64,000 bases of DNA, from positions 1 through 64,000 of the forward strand of contig JBBILQ010000008.1 of NCBI GenBank assembly GCA_037444845.1, read 5' to 3'. The stretch's first letter is position 1, and the number at the start of each line of letters is the position of its first letter. This stretch comes from JARYMI01 sp037444845. Its GTDB lineage: Bacteria > Acidobacteriota > Aminicenantia > Aminicenantales > UBA8522. The notes beneath the pieces were generated by a model. That model was given only the letters and a program-made list of their open reading frames with translations. It was not told where the DNA came from and made no database searches. The translations under genes were made by a program, and so were the position numbers. Positions 25,198 to 32,207 of this stretch are shown here, in pieces.

Positions 25198-25642
25198 TCA
25201 GGCCTCTTGTCTTTTCTTTCCCTTCCTGCCTTCGAAAAGGGAATAGACAACCGGCATGATGATCAAGGTAATCAGAGTCGAGCTCACCAGGCCGCCGACG
25301 ACAGCCCGGACGGCTGTTTTTACTTCCAGGAATATCTGTTGTTCCTGGGTTTCTTATTCTCAGGTTGGCCTGTTCGAGGTTGAGCTTTGCCTTCGCGTAG
25401 AAAGCCCGAGAAAGAAGGTTATTCAGGGGAACGGAAAGGCTCAGGCCGACAGACCAGTTATTGTACTTGAAATCGAGGACATCCTTGAGGGCATCAGAGC
25501 TTTTTCCAGGGATTTTTCCGATAACCTTGCTCGTCAAAGCGTTCCCGCCCTCATACAAAACCCGGTCTCCCGAGACTCCCGGACTCCAGCAGGAAGCCTG
25601 AAGCCGGAGATCGGGAAAGAGCTGATTTCGGGCATAGCTCAA
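25198..25642 (-). pseudogene. Chimeric wreck: TolC-family fragment joined to the C-terminus of an RND efflux pump
   Basis: From 25642 the frame reads SYARNQLFPDLRLQASCWSPG, LDFKYNNWSVGLSLSVPLNN and YAKAKLNLEQANLRI: the middle of a TolC-type outer-membrane efflux protein without its start. A one-base shift occurs at about 25345-25360. The next frame continues TQEQQIFLEVKTAVRAV (still TolC-like) and runs directly into VGGLVSSTLITLIIMPVVYSL, the last membrane helix and tail of an RND pump, ending at TGA 25198-25200. A short frame just upstream (25643-25711, MMVLLGLVVEALTPEM...) is in phase but ends in a stop; I cannot identify it. The arrangement is best explained by a deletion within an efflux operon followed by a frameshift. 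Confidence 0.75.
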
Positions 25643-25760
25643 TCAGATAGTCGGTAAGTCACGCATCTCCGGAGTCAGCGCCTCAACGACCAGGCCAAGG
25701 AGAACCATCATTTTCTTCCCTCTTTTGCTGGTTAAATTCTTGGTAAGCGCAGAATTTCTT

Positions 25761-25874
25761 TTAAGGCTTGGGCTTCGTTTTCGTCGCTTCTCTCCGCGAG
25801 GTGCGAATGAGAAGATAGATAAAACCGCCCCAATTGATCGCCAGCATGATCGTCATCCAGAAATACGTTTTCAT
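25761..25874 (-). CDS. MetS-like small subunit of an NSS transporter
   Basis: A 37-residue protein with one membrane helix (residues 4-26, WMTIMLAINWGGFIYLLI) and a basic tail. Its ATG is separated by one base from the stop of the NSS transporter gene, and the SD (GGAGGTG) lies inside that gene's last codons. Small single-helix partners encoded right after NSS carriers are known from the MetPS methionine system, where the small subunit is needed for transport. Size, topology and position all fit. Confidence 0.75.
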   Translation of the reverse strand: MKTYFWMTIMLAINWGGFIYLLIRTSRREATKTKPKP

Positions 25875-25875
25875 T

Positions 25876-27342
25876 TCAGTCCACCTCCGGAGGAGATGCC
25901 TTGACCCATCTTGCCAGAAGCCTGGTAGCGGCGAGCAGGACAACGAGAAGGATGGCCCACTGGAAGAGGACAGTCATCGTCGTGAATGTGCCGAAGGGCT
26001 TCCACCAGTTTTTCGGGTTATCAACGATTCCCCTGTAGAACCACCAACAGGTGAGAACCAGGAACACAACAGGCGAAACGAACTTGATGATGAAACTCCA
26101 CCAGCGGCCCATTTTGATGTCGGCGCTCGGGTTAATGAGCTCGGTCCGGACTTTTTCCGCGCCATACTTCCAGACGGCCAGGATGACGAAGAATCCGCTC
26201 AGGAGGAGAGCCACGCCCCAGACCCAGTCCTGGTTTTCGAGGAAGGACGGAAAGAAGGCAGAGGGGAGGCCCAGGAGAAAGCAGCCGGCGACGACGGCCA
26301 CGGCGCTCTTCTTCCTTCCCCAGCCGGCGTCGATGAACGACCGGACCCCAACCTCTACCATGGCGATGAGCGAGGTGAAGGCAGCGAAGACCAGGGCCAG
26401 AAAAAAGACAGGAGCGATGATGACCCCGCCGGCCATTTTCGGAATAAGCTGGGCCAGGGAGATGAAGGTCAGGCCGGTGTTGCCGCTGGCCATGGCGGCG
26501 TTGGCTTGTTCAAGGCTGGGAGAGAGGGCGAAGATCGTCGGAATGATGGCCATCCCTGCCAGGAGGGCGACCGACTGGTCGCCGAATCCCACGAGGAGGC
26601 AGTTCTGTGAGATATCCTCCTTCTTTGTGGTGTAGATGGCGTAAGTTAGGAGCAGGCCCCAACCGGCGCCGGTCGACCAGGCAGACTGGGTAAAAGCTTG
26701 GAGCCAGGTTGCAGGCTGGCCCAGCTTCGACCAATCGGGGACAAAAAGATAACGGAGTCCCTCCCCGGCTCCAGTGAGCGTAACGGCCCGCGCGGCCGCG
26801 ACGACAAGAAAAATGAAAAGCGCTGGAACCATCAGCTTGGCAACCTTTTCCACTCCGCTCTGAATGCCCCTGTAGATGACCAGGCCGCACAGCCCGATGG
26901 CCAGCGCATGAAAGAGGACTGTTTCAAAAGGCTTTGAAAGAAAATCATTCCACAAAGCCGTTGTGTCAACGCCTTCTTTGAACGCTCCTTGCATGGCCAG
27001 AACGAAATACTTAAGGCAGTATCCTGTGACGACCGAATAATAGAAGGTGATCAGCATGCAGACCGTGGCCATCCAGGCGCCCATCCACGTGCAGCGCCGG
27101 TCTAAAAAATCGCGAAAACCGCCGATCGGCCCGCGGCGCGTTTTTCGGCCGATAGCCATCTCACTCATGAGCAGAGGCGCCGACCACAAGAAGAGAGCCA
27201 GGGTGTACGCAAGGATAAAAGCGCCGCCTCCGTATTGGGCTGCCATCCGGGGAAAACGCCAGATGTTGCCCGTGCCGATGGCCATGCCGATGGCAGCAGC
27301 CAGGAAGCCCCATCGGGACAGGAATTGGTCCTTGGTGCTCAA
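25876..27342 (-). CDS. Neurotransmitter:sodium symporter (NSS/SNF) family amino-acid transporter
   Basis: A 488-residue carrier with about 11-12 membrane segments. The Na+-site helix 1 is WGFLAAAIGMAIGTGNIWRFPRMAAQYGGGAF; AWSTGAGWGLLLTYAIY in the middle is the second family block. Members import amino acids with Na+. The start is TTG at 27342 with GGAGGG 5 bases upstream (27348-27353); no ATG fits. It is followed by a MetS-like small subunit, which hints at methionine or another hydrophobic amino acid as substrate. Confidence 0.88.
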   Translation of the reverse strand: MSTKDQFLSRWGFLAAAIGMAIGTGNIWRFPRMAAQYGGGAFILAYTLALFLWSAPLLMSEMAIGRKTRRGPIGGFRDFLDRRCTWMGAWMATVCMLITFYYSVVTGYCLKYFVLAMQGAFKEGVDTTALWNDFLSKPFETVLFHALAIGLCGLVIYRGIQSGVEKVAKLMVPALFIFLVVAAARAVTLTGAGEGLRYLFVPDWSKLGQPATWLQAFTQSAWSTGAGWGLLLTYAIYTTKKEDISQNCLLVGFGDQSVALLAGMAIIPTIFALSPSLEQANAAMASGNTGLTFISLAQLIPKMAGGVIIAPVFFLALVFAAFTSLIAMVEVGVRSFIDAGWGRKKSAVAVVAGCFLLGLPSAFFPSFLENQDWVWGVALLLSGFFVILAVWKYGAEKVRTELINPSADIKMGRWWSFIIKFVSPVVFLVLTCWWFYRGIVDNPKNWWKPFGTFTTMTVLFQWAILLVVLLAATRLLARWVKASPPEVD

Positions 27343-27385
27343 CTTAACCCTCCGTGGATAGAAATCGCTTGAATGACAATCCTCT

Positions 27386-27446
27386 ATTCAGTCCTGCATG
27401 TAAAAACATGTGGCTGAATTATACTTATAGTCATGGCCGGCCGCAA
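27386..27446 (-). promoter_or_regulatory. Promoter and 5' leader hairpin of the NSS transporter operon
   Basis: On the minus strand, TTGCGG (27446-27441), 17 bases, TATAAT (27423-27418). The transcript would begin near 27411-27412, inside an imperfect hairpin (27386-27419: ATTCAG outer arms, CATGT/ACATG inner stem, AAAA loop). About 70 bases of leader precede the TTG start. The hairpin overlaps the expected start site and could be an operator or an RNA element. Confidence 0.5.
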
Positions 27447-27463
27447 TCGAAAAAGCTGTCCAT

Positions 27464-28321
27464 CTATTCTTTCTTTTTGATTTTCTTGAGCTGTTCGGCG
27501 GCCGTTTCAACGGCCTTCTTGATTTCGACGTTATCCGGGTCGAAAACCAGCAGGCCCTGCCAAAGGAAGATAGCCTCAGTCAGGTTTCCCCTCCTGTACT
27601 GCTCTAATCCTTTTCTCGTTAGCTGAATCCGGCAGGTATTGATGGCATTGTCGAGGTCGGCGCGGGAAAAGGGCAGCTCTGCACCGGTCTTCTTCAGGAG
27701 CGGATAACCTTTCAAGAGAGCATAGGAAGCTTTTCCCGCGACAGCATAATCTTCCCTCGCCAGGGCGAGGTCAGCCGCTCTCTTGATGTCACGGCTGAGG
27801 CTAACCAGGCTTGTCAGCACATCTGGATCGCCTGAATAGATCCGGACAAGCGATTGCATTTCGGCGAGAGCCAGGTCAAACTCCCCGGCTTTAAGAGCCT
27901 GACGAGCTCTTCCCTTAGCTGGGGCAACGCGGCAATCTTTGATCCGGTCGTTCAGGTATTTCTCAGAGAAGGCCAGCAATTCTTGAAGATCTCTGATGCT
28001 GCTCAGGTTCTCGAAGAGAAGGGAATAGGTTTTTTCTGCCAGGGAATAGTCCTTTTTCTCGAAGGCTTGGTCAGCCGACTGTCTGATTCTTTCTAAACAT
28101 CTGACAAACGCGTCCCTTATAGCCGTATCGCCGGGATGCGCCCGGTAGGCCGAGTCAAAAGCGGCGATGGCCTGCCTGTATTCGCCAGCTTCAAGGTGCT
28201 GCTGGGACAAGATGAGAGGCTGTTCAGGAGGAATCTTTTTCTGGGCGGCGCATCCATAATAGAGGAGGCCTAATGTCGCTAAAAAAGAGAGCCATGCCTT
28301 CTTTTTTAGGGTGCGTTTCAT
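27464..28321 (-). CDS. TPR-like lipoprotein in the HD-GYP operon
   Basis: A 285-residue lipoprotein: signal peptide and lipobox YYGC (Cys24). Its helical repeats include LEAGEYRQAIAAFDSAYRAHPG, LKAGEFDLALAEMQSLVRIYSG and YRRGNLTEAIFLWQGLLVFDPD, with other degenerate TPR-type units between. The start overlaps the stop of the HD-GYP gene (ATGA at 28318-28321), so the two are made together. It may be an envelope adaptor whose signal reaches the HD-GYP protein, but this is inference. Confidence 0.75.
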   Translation of the reverse strand: MKRTLKKKAWLSFLATLGLLYYGCAAQKKIPPEQPLILSQQHLEAGEYRQAIAAFDSAYRAHPGDTAIRDAFVRCLERIRQSADQAFEKKDYSLAEKTYSLLFENLSSIRDLQELLAFSEKYLNDRIKDCRVAPAKGRARQALKAGEFDLALAEMQSLVRIYSGDPDVLTSLVSLSRDIKRAADLALAREDYAVAGKASYALLKGYPLLKKTGAELPFSRADLDNAINTCRIQLTRKGLEQYRRGNLTEAIFLWQGLLVFDPDNVEIKKAVETAAEQLKKIKKKE

Positions 28322-29691
28322 GTCCTGCCTTGATCCCAGCCTTTTATCTCAGGCATCTTTTTCTCCATGGTCCAGATGAAGATTTTCACCAGGTCTGGAT
28401 GAAATTGCCTTCCCGCGAGTTCCGTGATTTTCTGGCGTGACTCCTCTCCGGTCAGAGCCTCGCGGTAGGGCCTGTCCGATGTCATGGCGTCGTAGACATC
28501 AGCGAGAGAAATGATGGCTGCTGCCAGCGGGATTTCGTCCCCGCTTATCCCGTCGGGATAGCCTGTGCCGTCGTGCCATTCATGATGATGCCTGACAGCA
28601 GGGATGTACTTCAACAGAGATGGTGCTTTGCTGAGGATCTCGGCCCCGTATTCAGTGTGCCTGGCCATCTCTCTGTGTTCGAGCGGGTCGAGCTTCCCTT
28701 TTTTCAGCAGGATAGCGTCAGGGATTTTTATTTTTCCGACATCGTGGAAGAGGCAGGCGATTTCGAGGTCTTCGAGCTCGGCACTTCGGAGCCCGATCTC
28801 CTTGCCCATCTCGACGGAAAGCTGAGCCACCCGGGTTGAGTGGCCGAGCGTGTAGGTGTCCCGAGCGTCGATGGCCGCGGCCAACACTCTCACCGTGGAA
28901 ACATAAGCGTCCTCGAGGTCTTGAGCGTATTTGCTGAGCTTGTCCTGCTGAGACGTGATGAGGGCGGTCATCTCGTTAAAACTCTGGGTTAGCCGTCCGA
29001 GTTCATCTCGCGAATAGACGCGCAGCGGCTGTCGCCTTTTTCCTTCTTTAAGCTCAGCGACGCCAACGGACAGCTCCTGAATGGGCTTTGTCAAGAATGA
29101 GGAAACGAGAAAGCTGCTGGCAACGCCGAGCAAAAGAACCGCCGCGAAAACGAAGGCAATTTTCTCTCGCGCCTCCTGCTGGGCCGTTATCAGAACCGAT
29201 TTGTTGATATCAATAATAACCACCCCGAGGCGCCTATTCATAAACCGTATGGGGCTGGAAACCTGAAAAAAGCTACCGGAAGCGCCGGTCGCTTCTACGA
29301 TCACCGTGGCGTCTGGTTCTTGCTTAAAAACAATTCCTTCTGCGGGGGTGAAGGGTTCACCCGATTTTTGGATATCGCTGTGAACGATGATCCGGCTCTC
29401 TGTGTTGACCAGAGCAATAGATTCGATGTCAGGGTTTGAGCTCTTTATCCTGAAAACGATGTTGTCGAGCCCGAGGAGATCCTGAGAGAGAAGGTTGTAG
29501 CCGGCTGTCGAGGCGATGCTCCGACTGAGCGATTCAACCCTTTTGATGAGCTCGTCGAGGACCCGGTTGTTCACGAACCGAACCGTGACCAAGTAAAAAA
29601 TGAGTGTCGTTGAGACGAGAAGAAGCAGGACGAAAAGCGAAGCTTTAACTCGGATCCTCTGGAAGGAGGCGAGCCAGAATTTTTTTGTCAT
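28318..29691 (-). CDS. Membrane-bound HD-GYP protein with HAMP domain
   Basis: A 457-residue sensor protein. Membrane helix 1 is at about 14-36, an extracytoplasmic sensor domain at about 37-165, helix 2 at about 178-198 and HAMP at about 199-250 (TKPIQELSVGVAELKEGKRRQPL). A short coiled coil and an HD-GYP domain (about 258-440) follow. The metal-site motifs are FHDVGKIKIPD, HHHEWHDGTGYPDG and SLADVYDAMTSDRPY. HD-GYP proteins degrade c-di-GMP, and some act on cGAMP. It is coupled by ATGA to genes on both sides, forming a three-gene signalling operon. No diguanylate cyclase is in the window. Confidence 0.9.
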   Translation of the reverse strand: MTKKFWLASFQRIRVKASLFVLLLLVSTTLIFYLVTVRFVNNRVLDELIKRVESLSRSIASTAGYNLLSQDLLGLDNIVFRIKSSNPDIESIALVNTESRIIVHSDIQKSGEPFTPAEGIVFKQEPDATVIVEATGASGSFFQVSSPIRFMNRRLGVVIIDINKSVLITAQQEAREKIAFVFAAVLLLGVASSFLVSSFLTKPIQELSVGVAELKEGKRRQPLRVYSRDELGRLTQSFNEMTALITSQQDKLSKYAQDLEDAYVSTVRVLAAAIDARDTYTLGHSTRVAQLSVEMGKEIGLRSAELEDLEIACLFHDVGKIKIPDAILLKKGKLDPLEHREMARHTEYGAEILSKAPSLLKYIPAVRHHHEWHDGTGYPDGISGDEIPLAAAIISLADVYDAMTSDRPYREALTGEESRQKITELAGRQFHPDLVKIFIWTMEKKMPEIKGWDQGRT

Positions 29692-29966
29692 GACGAGTCC
29701 TTGCTCCAGACGCCGCCCGAATCGACGTACTTCTTCACCGAAGCCAGCGCCGCTTCGATCATCGTCTTCCCGTTGGCTGTCTGAGTTAGGCTTTTAGGAT
29801 GGATAATTTCGCCGCGGATAAGTTCTTGTCTTTTGTCGAACCCGAGACCGGCCATCCCATCCGGCCCGAAATCAGGCATCTCTTGAGAGAAGGCCCCAAA
29901 GAAAGGCAGAAAAAAGAGAGAAAACCCCCCTCGCGCGGTTCCCCTGAGAGTTCGTGTTCTCCTCAT
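29688..29966 (-). CDS. Small exported protein of unknown function, first gene of the HD-GYP operon
   Basis: An open frame of 92 codons with a basic N-terminus, a hydrophobic stretch (about residues 14-25, FSLFFLPFFGAFSQ) and a short polar mature part. Its stop overlaps the ATG of the HD-GYP gene. No Shine-Dalgarno precedes the ATG at 29966, so the true start may be another codon. The motif GEIIHPKSLTQTANGKTMIEAAL looks like the N-terminal edge of a longer domain, so the gene may be a truncated remnant. I do not recognise a family. Confidence 0.45.
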   Translation of the reverse strand: MRRTRTLRGTARGGFSLFFLPFFGAFSQEMPDFGPDGMAGLGFDKRQELIRGEIIHPKSLTQTANGKTMIEAALASVKKYVDSGGVWSKDSS

Positions 29967-30012
29967 GGGTTGAGAATTAAAAAATATCCTGCCTGGCGAG
30001 CTGCGTCAAGCC

Positions 30013-30954
30013 TCAACAGATGAGCTTCAGAGCCCTCGGGATGACCCTAACCTGGATTTCTGAGAAGACAGCGGGGGTTCGCCACCCGCCGACGATCTCG
30101 CCGTCTGCCTGGACAGTGAACTGTTGCTCTGATCGGACGGTGAAAACGGGGGAGCGGAGGCAGACGGCTTCCCCGGCCGTGATGTGTTTTCCGTTCTTAG
30201 CAAGAAGGGCCAGGTGAATGAGGCGCGGCAGGGAACAAGCTCGGATAAGGCAGGCGTCAAGATTTCCGTCATCAACTCGGGCGGCGGGGTTGATCAGTCT
30301 TCCTGTTGCCCAGTAGCGGATGTTGCTGAAAACAGCCGCCGCGAACTCTCCCTCTGTCCTTCCCTCAACTGAATCGATCTTCAGGCGCAAAGGAATTTTT
30401 CCCGACCGCTGGGCGTTGATGATGCCGAACAGGCCAGCGATTTTTTGCCTTCTTCCCAGCCTCGGCCTTCGGTCTGAGAGCTTCTCGATATATTGGTTCA
30501 CAATCGCTCCGAGACCAATGTTTGCCTGTCCCAGAAAGTAGAGGAGGGCTTCTCCTTCGAGGCCAAGGCAGCCGAGGTCGATTGCTTTTATTTCTCCCCT
30601 TTTCAGGGCAGAGCAGGCTTTGTCCAGACTTTCCACCCGGAATTCCCTGGCGATATCATTGGACGAACCCAGCCCAATCAAGCTGAGATTGGGGCCGCCT
30701 CCTGCCTTCATGACCTCGTCAATGATGATCTGAAATGTTGAATCTCCGCCGACTCCGACAAGAGTGTCATATTGCCGCGAAGCGCGCCGCGCCAGCTCTC
30801 TTAAATCCCAGACGCTCTGGGTGATGTAGAAATCGTGGAGGATTTCGTGCTCAAGGAGGAGCCGGTCCAGTTGCTTTTTGGCCTTGATCGCCCTTCCTTT
30901 TCCCGCGGCCGGGTTGAAGAGGAAGGCAACTCTGTCTTGTCGCGTCACACTCAT
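30013..30954 (-). CDS. Diacylglycerol kinase-catalytic-domain lipid kinase
   Basis: A 313-residue protein of the DagK/YegS/sphingosine kinase family. Motifs are FLFNPAAGKGRA (10-21), VGVGGDSTFQIIIDEV (the usual GGDGT reads GGDST), GLGSSNDIAREF (GTxND loop) and a C-terminal DGEIVGGWRTPAVFSEIQVRVIPRAL. It phosphorylates a lipid such as diacylglycerol at the inner membrane. It lies 24 bases downstream of the htrA-type gene with AGGTAAGG before the ATG, so the two are probably co-transcribed. The Gly to Ser change in the nucleotide loop is unusual. Confidence 0.85.
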   Translation of the reverse strand: MSVTRQDRVAFLFNPAAGKGRAIKAKKQLDRLLLEHEILHDFYITQSVWDLRELARRASRQYDTLVGVGGDSTFQIIIDEVMKAGGGPNLSLIGLGSSNDIAREFRVESLDKACSALKRGEIKAIDLGCLGLEGEALLYFLGQANIGLGAIVNQYIEKLSDRRPRLGRRQKIAGLFGIINAQRSGKIPLRLKIDSVEGRTEGEFAAAVFSNIRYWATGRLINPAARVDDGNLDACLIRACSLPRLIHLALLAKNGKHITAGEAVCLRSPVFTVRSEQQFTVQADGEIVGGWRTPAVFSEIQVRVIPRALKLIC

Positions 30955-30978
30955 GCCTTACCTGAAGCCATCTGGCCC

Positions 30979-32079
30979 TCAGATGGCCTGGAGTTTCGCC
31001 GTCAGTGTCTTTTGTCTGCCGCCCCTGATAACGTCAACTTTGACTTCATCGCCCACCTGCTGGCCGTCGAGAATTTTGTAAAGATCGTCGACGGATTTAA
31101 CCGGCTGTCTATTGATGGCCACGATGATATCTCCCAGGACGACATTCCCATCTTTGTCGTAGCGGGTTGGCAAAATACCCGCACTGGCTGCCGCTCCCCG
31201 GGGGTCGACATCGACCACGAGAACACCCTCAACTCCGATTTCCCGGGCGAGGTAGTCTTCAGCGGGCTGAATGCCGAGCCCCGGCCTGATGACTTTTCCG
31301 TATTGGATGAGCTGGGGCACGATGCGGTTGACCGTATCGACAGGCACAGCAAAACCGACCCCGGCGTAGGCACCAGACGGGCTGTAGATAGCCGTGTTCA
31401 CGCCGATGCACCGGCCGGCGCTGTCCAGGAGCGGCCCGCCCGAGTTCCCCGGGTTGATAGCTGCATCTGTCTGGATGACTCCCTGGATGGGACGGCGGGA
31501 GAGAGATTCGATTTCCCGGCCGAGGGCGCTGATGACTCCTGTCGTGAGGGTTTGGTCAAGGCCAAAAGGGTTGCCGATGGCAAACACAAACTGCCCCACC
31601 TTAAGGTCCTTTGACGTCCCCAGGCGGATCGGCCGCAGCTTTTTTTTTGGCGGGTCAATTTTGAGAACGGCCAGGTCTTTGTCGGGCGCGTAGCCCACGA
31701 GTTTCGCTTCCCATTGGGTGTGGTCTGACAGCGTCACCCGAACCTGCTGAGCCCTGTAGATGACATGGAAGTTGGTGACGATGTGCCCGCGTTCATCCCA
31801 GATAAACCCGGAGCCGGTTCCCTGAGGGATTTCAAAAATGTTAAAGGTGAAAAGGTCTCTCCTGAAAACGAGAGTGGTAATGAAGACGACAGAGGGCCGG
31901 GCCTCTTCGAAGATAGCGATGGCCGCCTCCTCGCCGGGCAGCAGAGGGCCGCGGGGAGAAACTGGACGGGAAGGGAATTTCTCCTGGGCCTCTGAGAGAA
32001 GGCCGACCGAGGAAATGGCAGCGGTCAAAATAAGGGCAGCCCATTTCTTGAGTTCCCGGCGTTTGTGGCGATTGACCAT
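30979..32079 (-). CDS. HtrA/DegP-like periplasmic serine protease with one PDZ domain
   Basis: A 366-residue protease: signal peptide or anchor (about 12-31), trypsin-like domain (about 50-245) with H105 (VTNFHVI), D135 (DKDLAVLK) and S213 (GNSGGPLL), and one PDZ domain (about 258-366). Single-PDZ layout is closer to DegS or HhoA than to DegP. It degrades or senses misfolded envelope proteins. A TTGACG-17-TATACT promoter precedes it. The downstream partner is a lipid kinase, hinting at an envelope stress operon. Confidence 0.9.
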   Translation of the reverse strand: MVNRHKRRELKKWAALILTAAISSVGLLSEAQEKFPSRPVSPRGPLLPGEEAAIAIFEEARPSVVFITTLVFRRDLFTFNIFEIPQGTGSGFIWDERGHIVTNFHVIYRAQQVRVTLSDHTQWEAKLVGYAPDKDLAVLKIDPPKKKLRPIRLGTSKDLKVGQFVFAIGNPFGLDQTLTTGVISALGREIESLSRRPIQGVIQTDAAINPGNSGGPLLDSAGRCIGVNTAIYSPSGAYAGVGFAVPVDTVNRIVPQLIQYGKVIRPGLGIQPAEDYLAREIGVEGVLVVDVDPRGAAASAGILPTRYDKDGNVVLGDIIVAINRQPVKSVDDLYKILDGQQVGDEVKVDVIRGGRQKTLTAKLQAI

Positions 32080-32141
32080 GACTCACCTCCCTCGGTTTTC
32101 TATCGGCGAGGCCACAGATCCTGACATCGGCTTCTCCTGGA

Positions 32142-32170
32142 AGTATATTCCTGCTCTCCCTGCCCGTCAA
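32142..32170 (-). promoter_or_regulatory. Promoter of the htrA-type gene and lipid kinase
   Basis: On the minus strand, TTGACG (32170-32165), 17 bases, TATACT (32147-32142). The leader is about 55 bases, with GGGAGG just before the ATG at 32079. Confidence 0.6.
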
Positions 32171-32207
32171 GAAAGGAGGGGATTTGTGGAAAAGCCAAGT
32201 CTTTGCT

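Noticed and set aside
25834..26610. 258-codon plus-strand frame opposite the NSS carrier
   Set aside because: Antisense to conserved NSS sequence; Glu/Asp/Gly-rich shadow.
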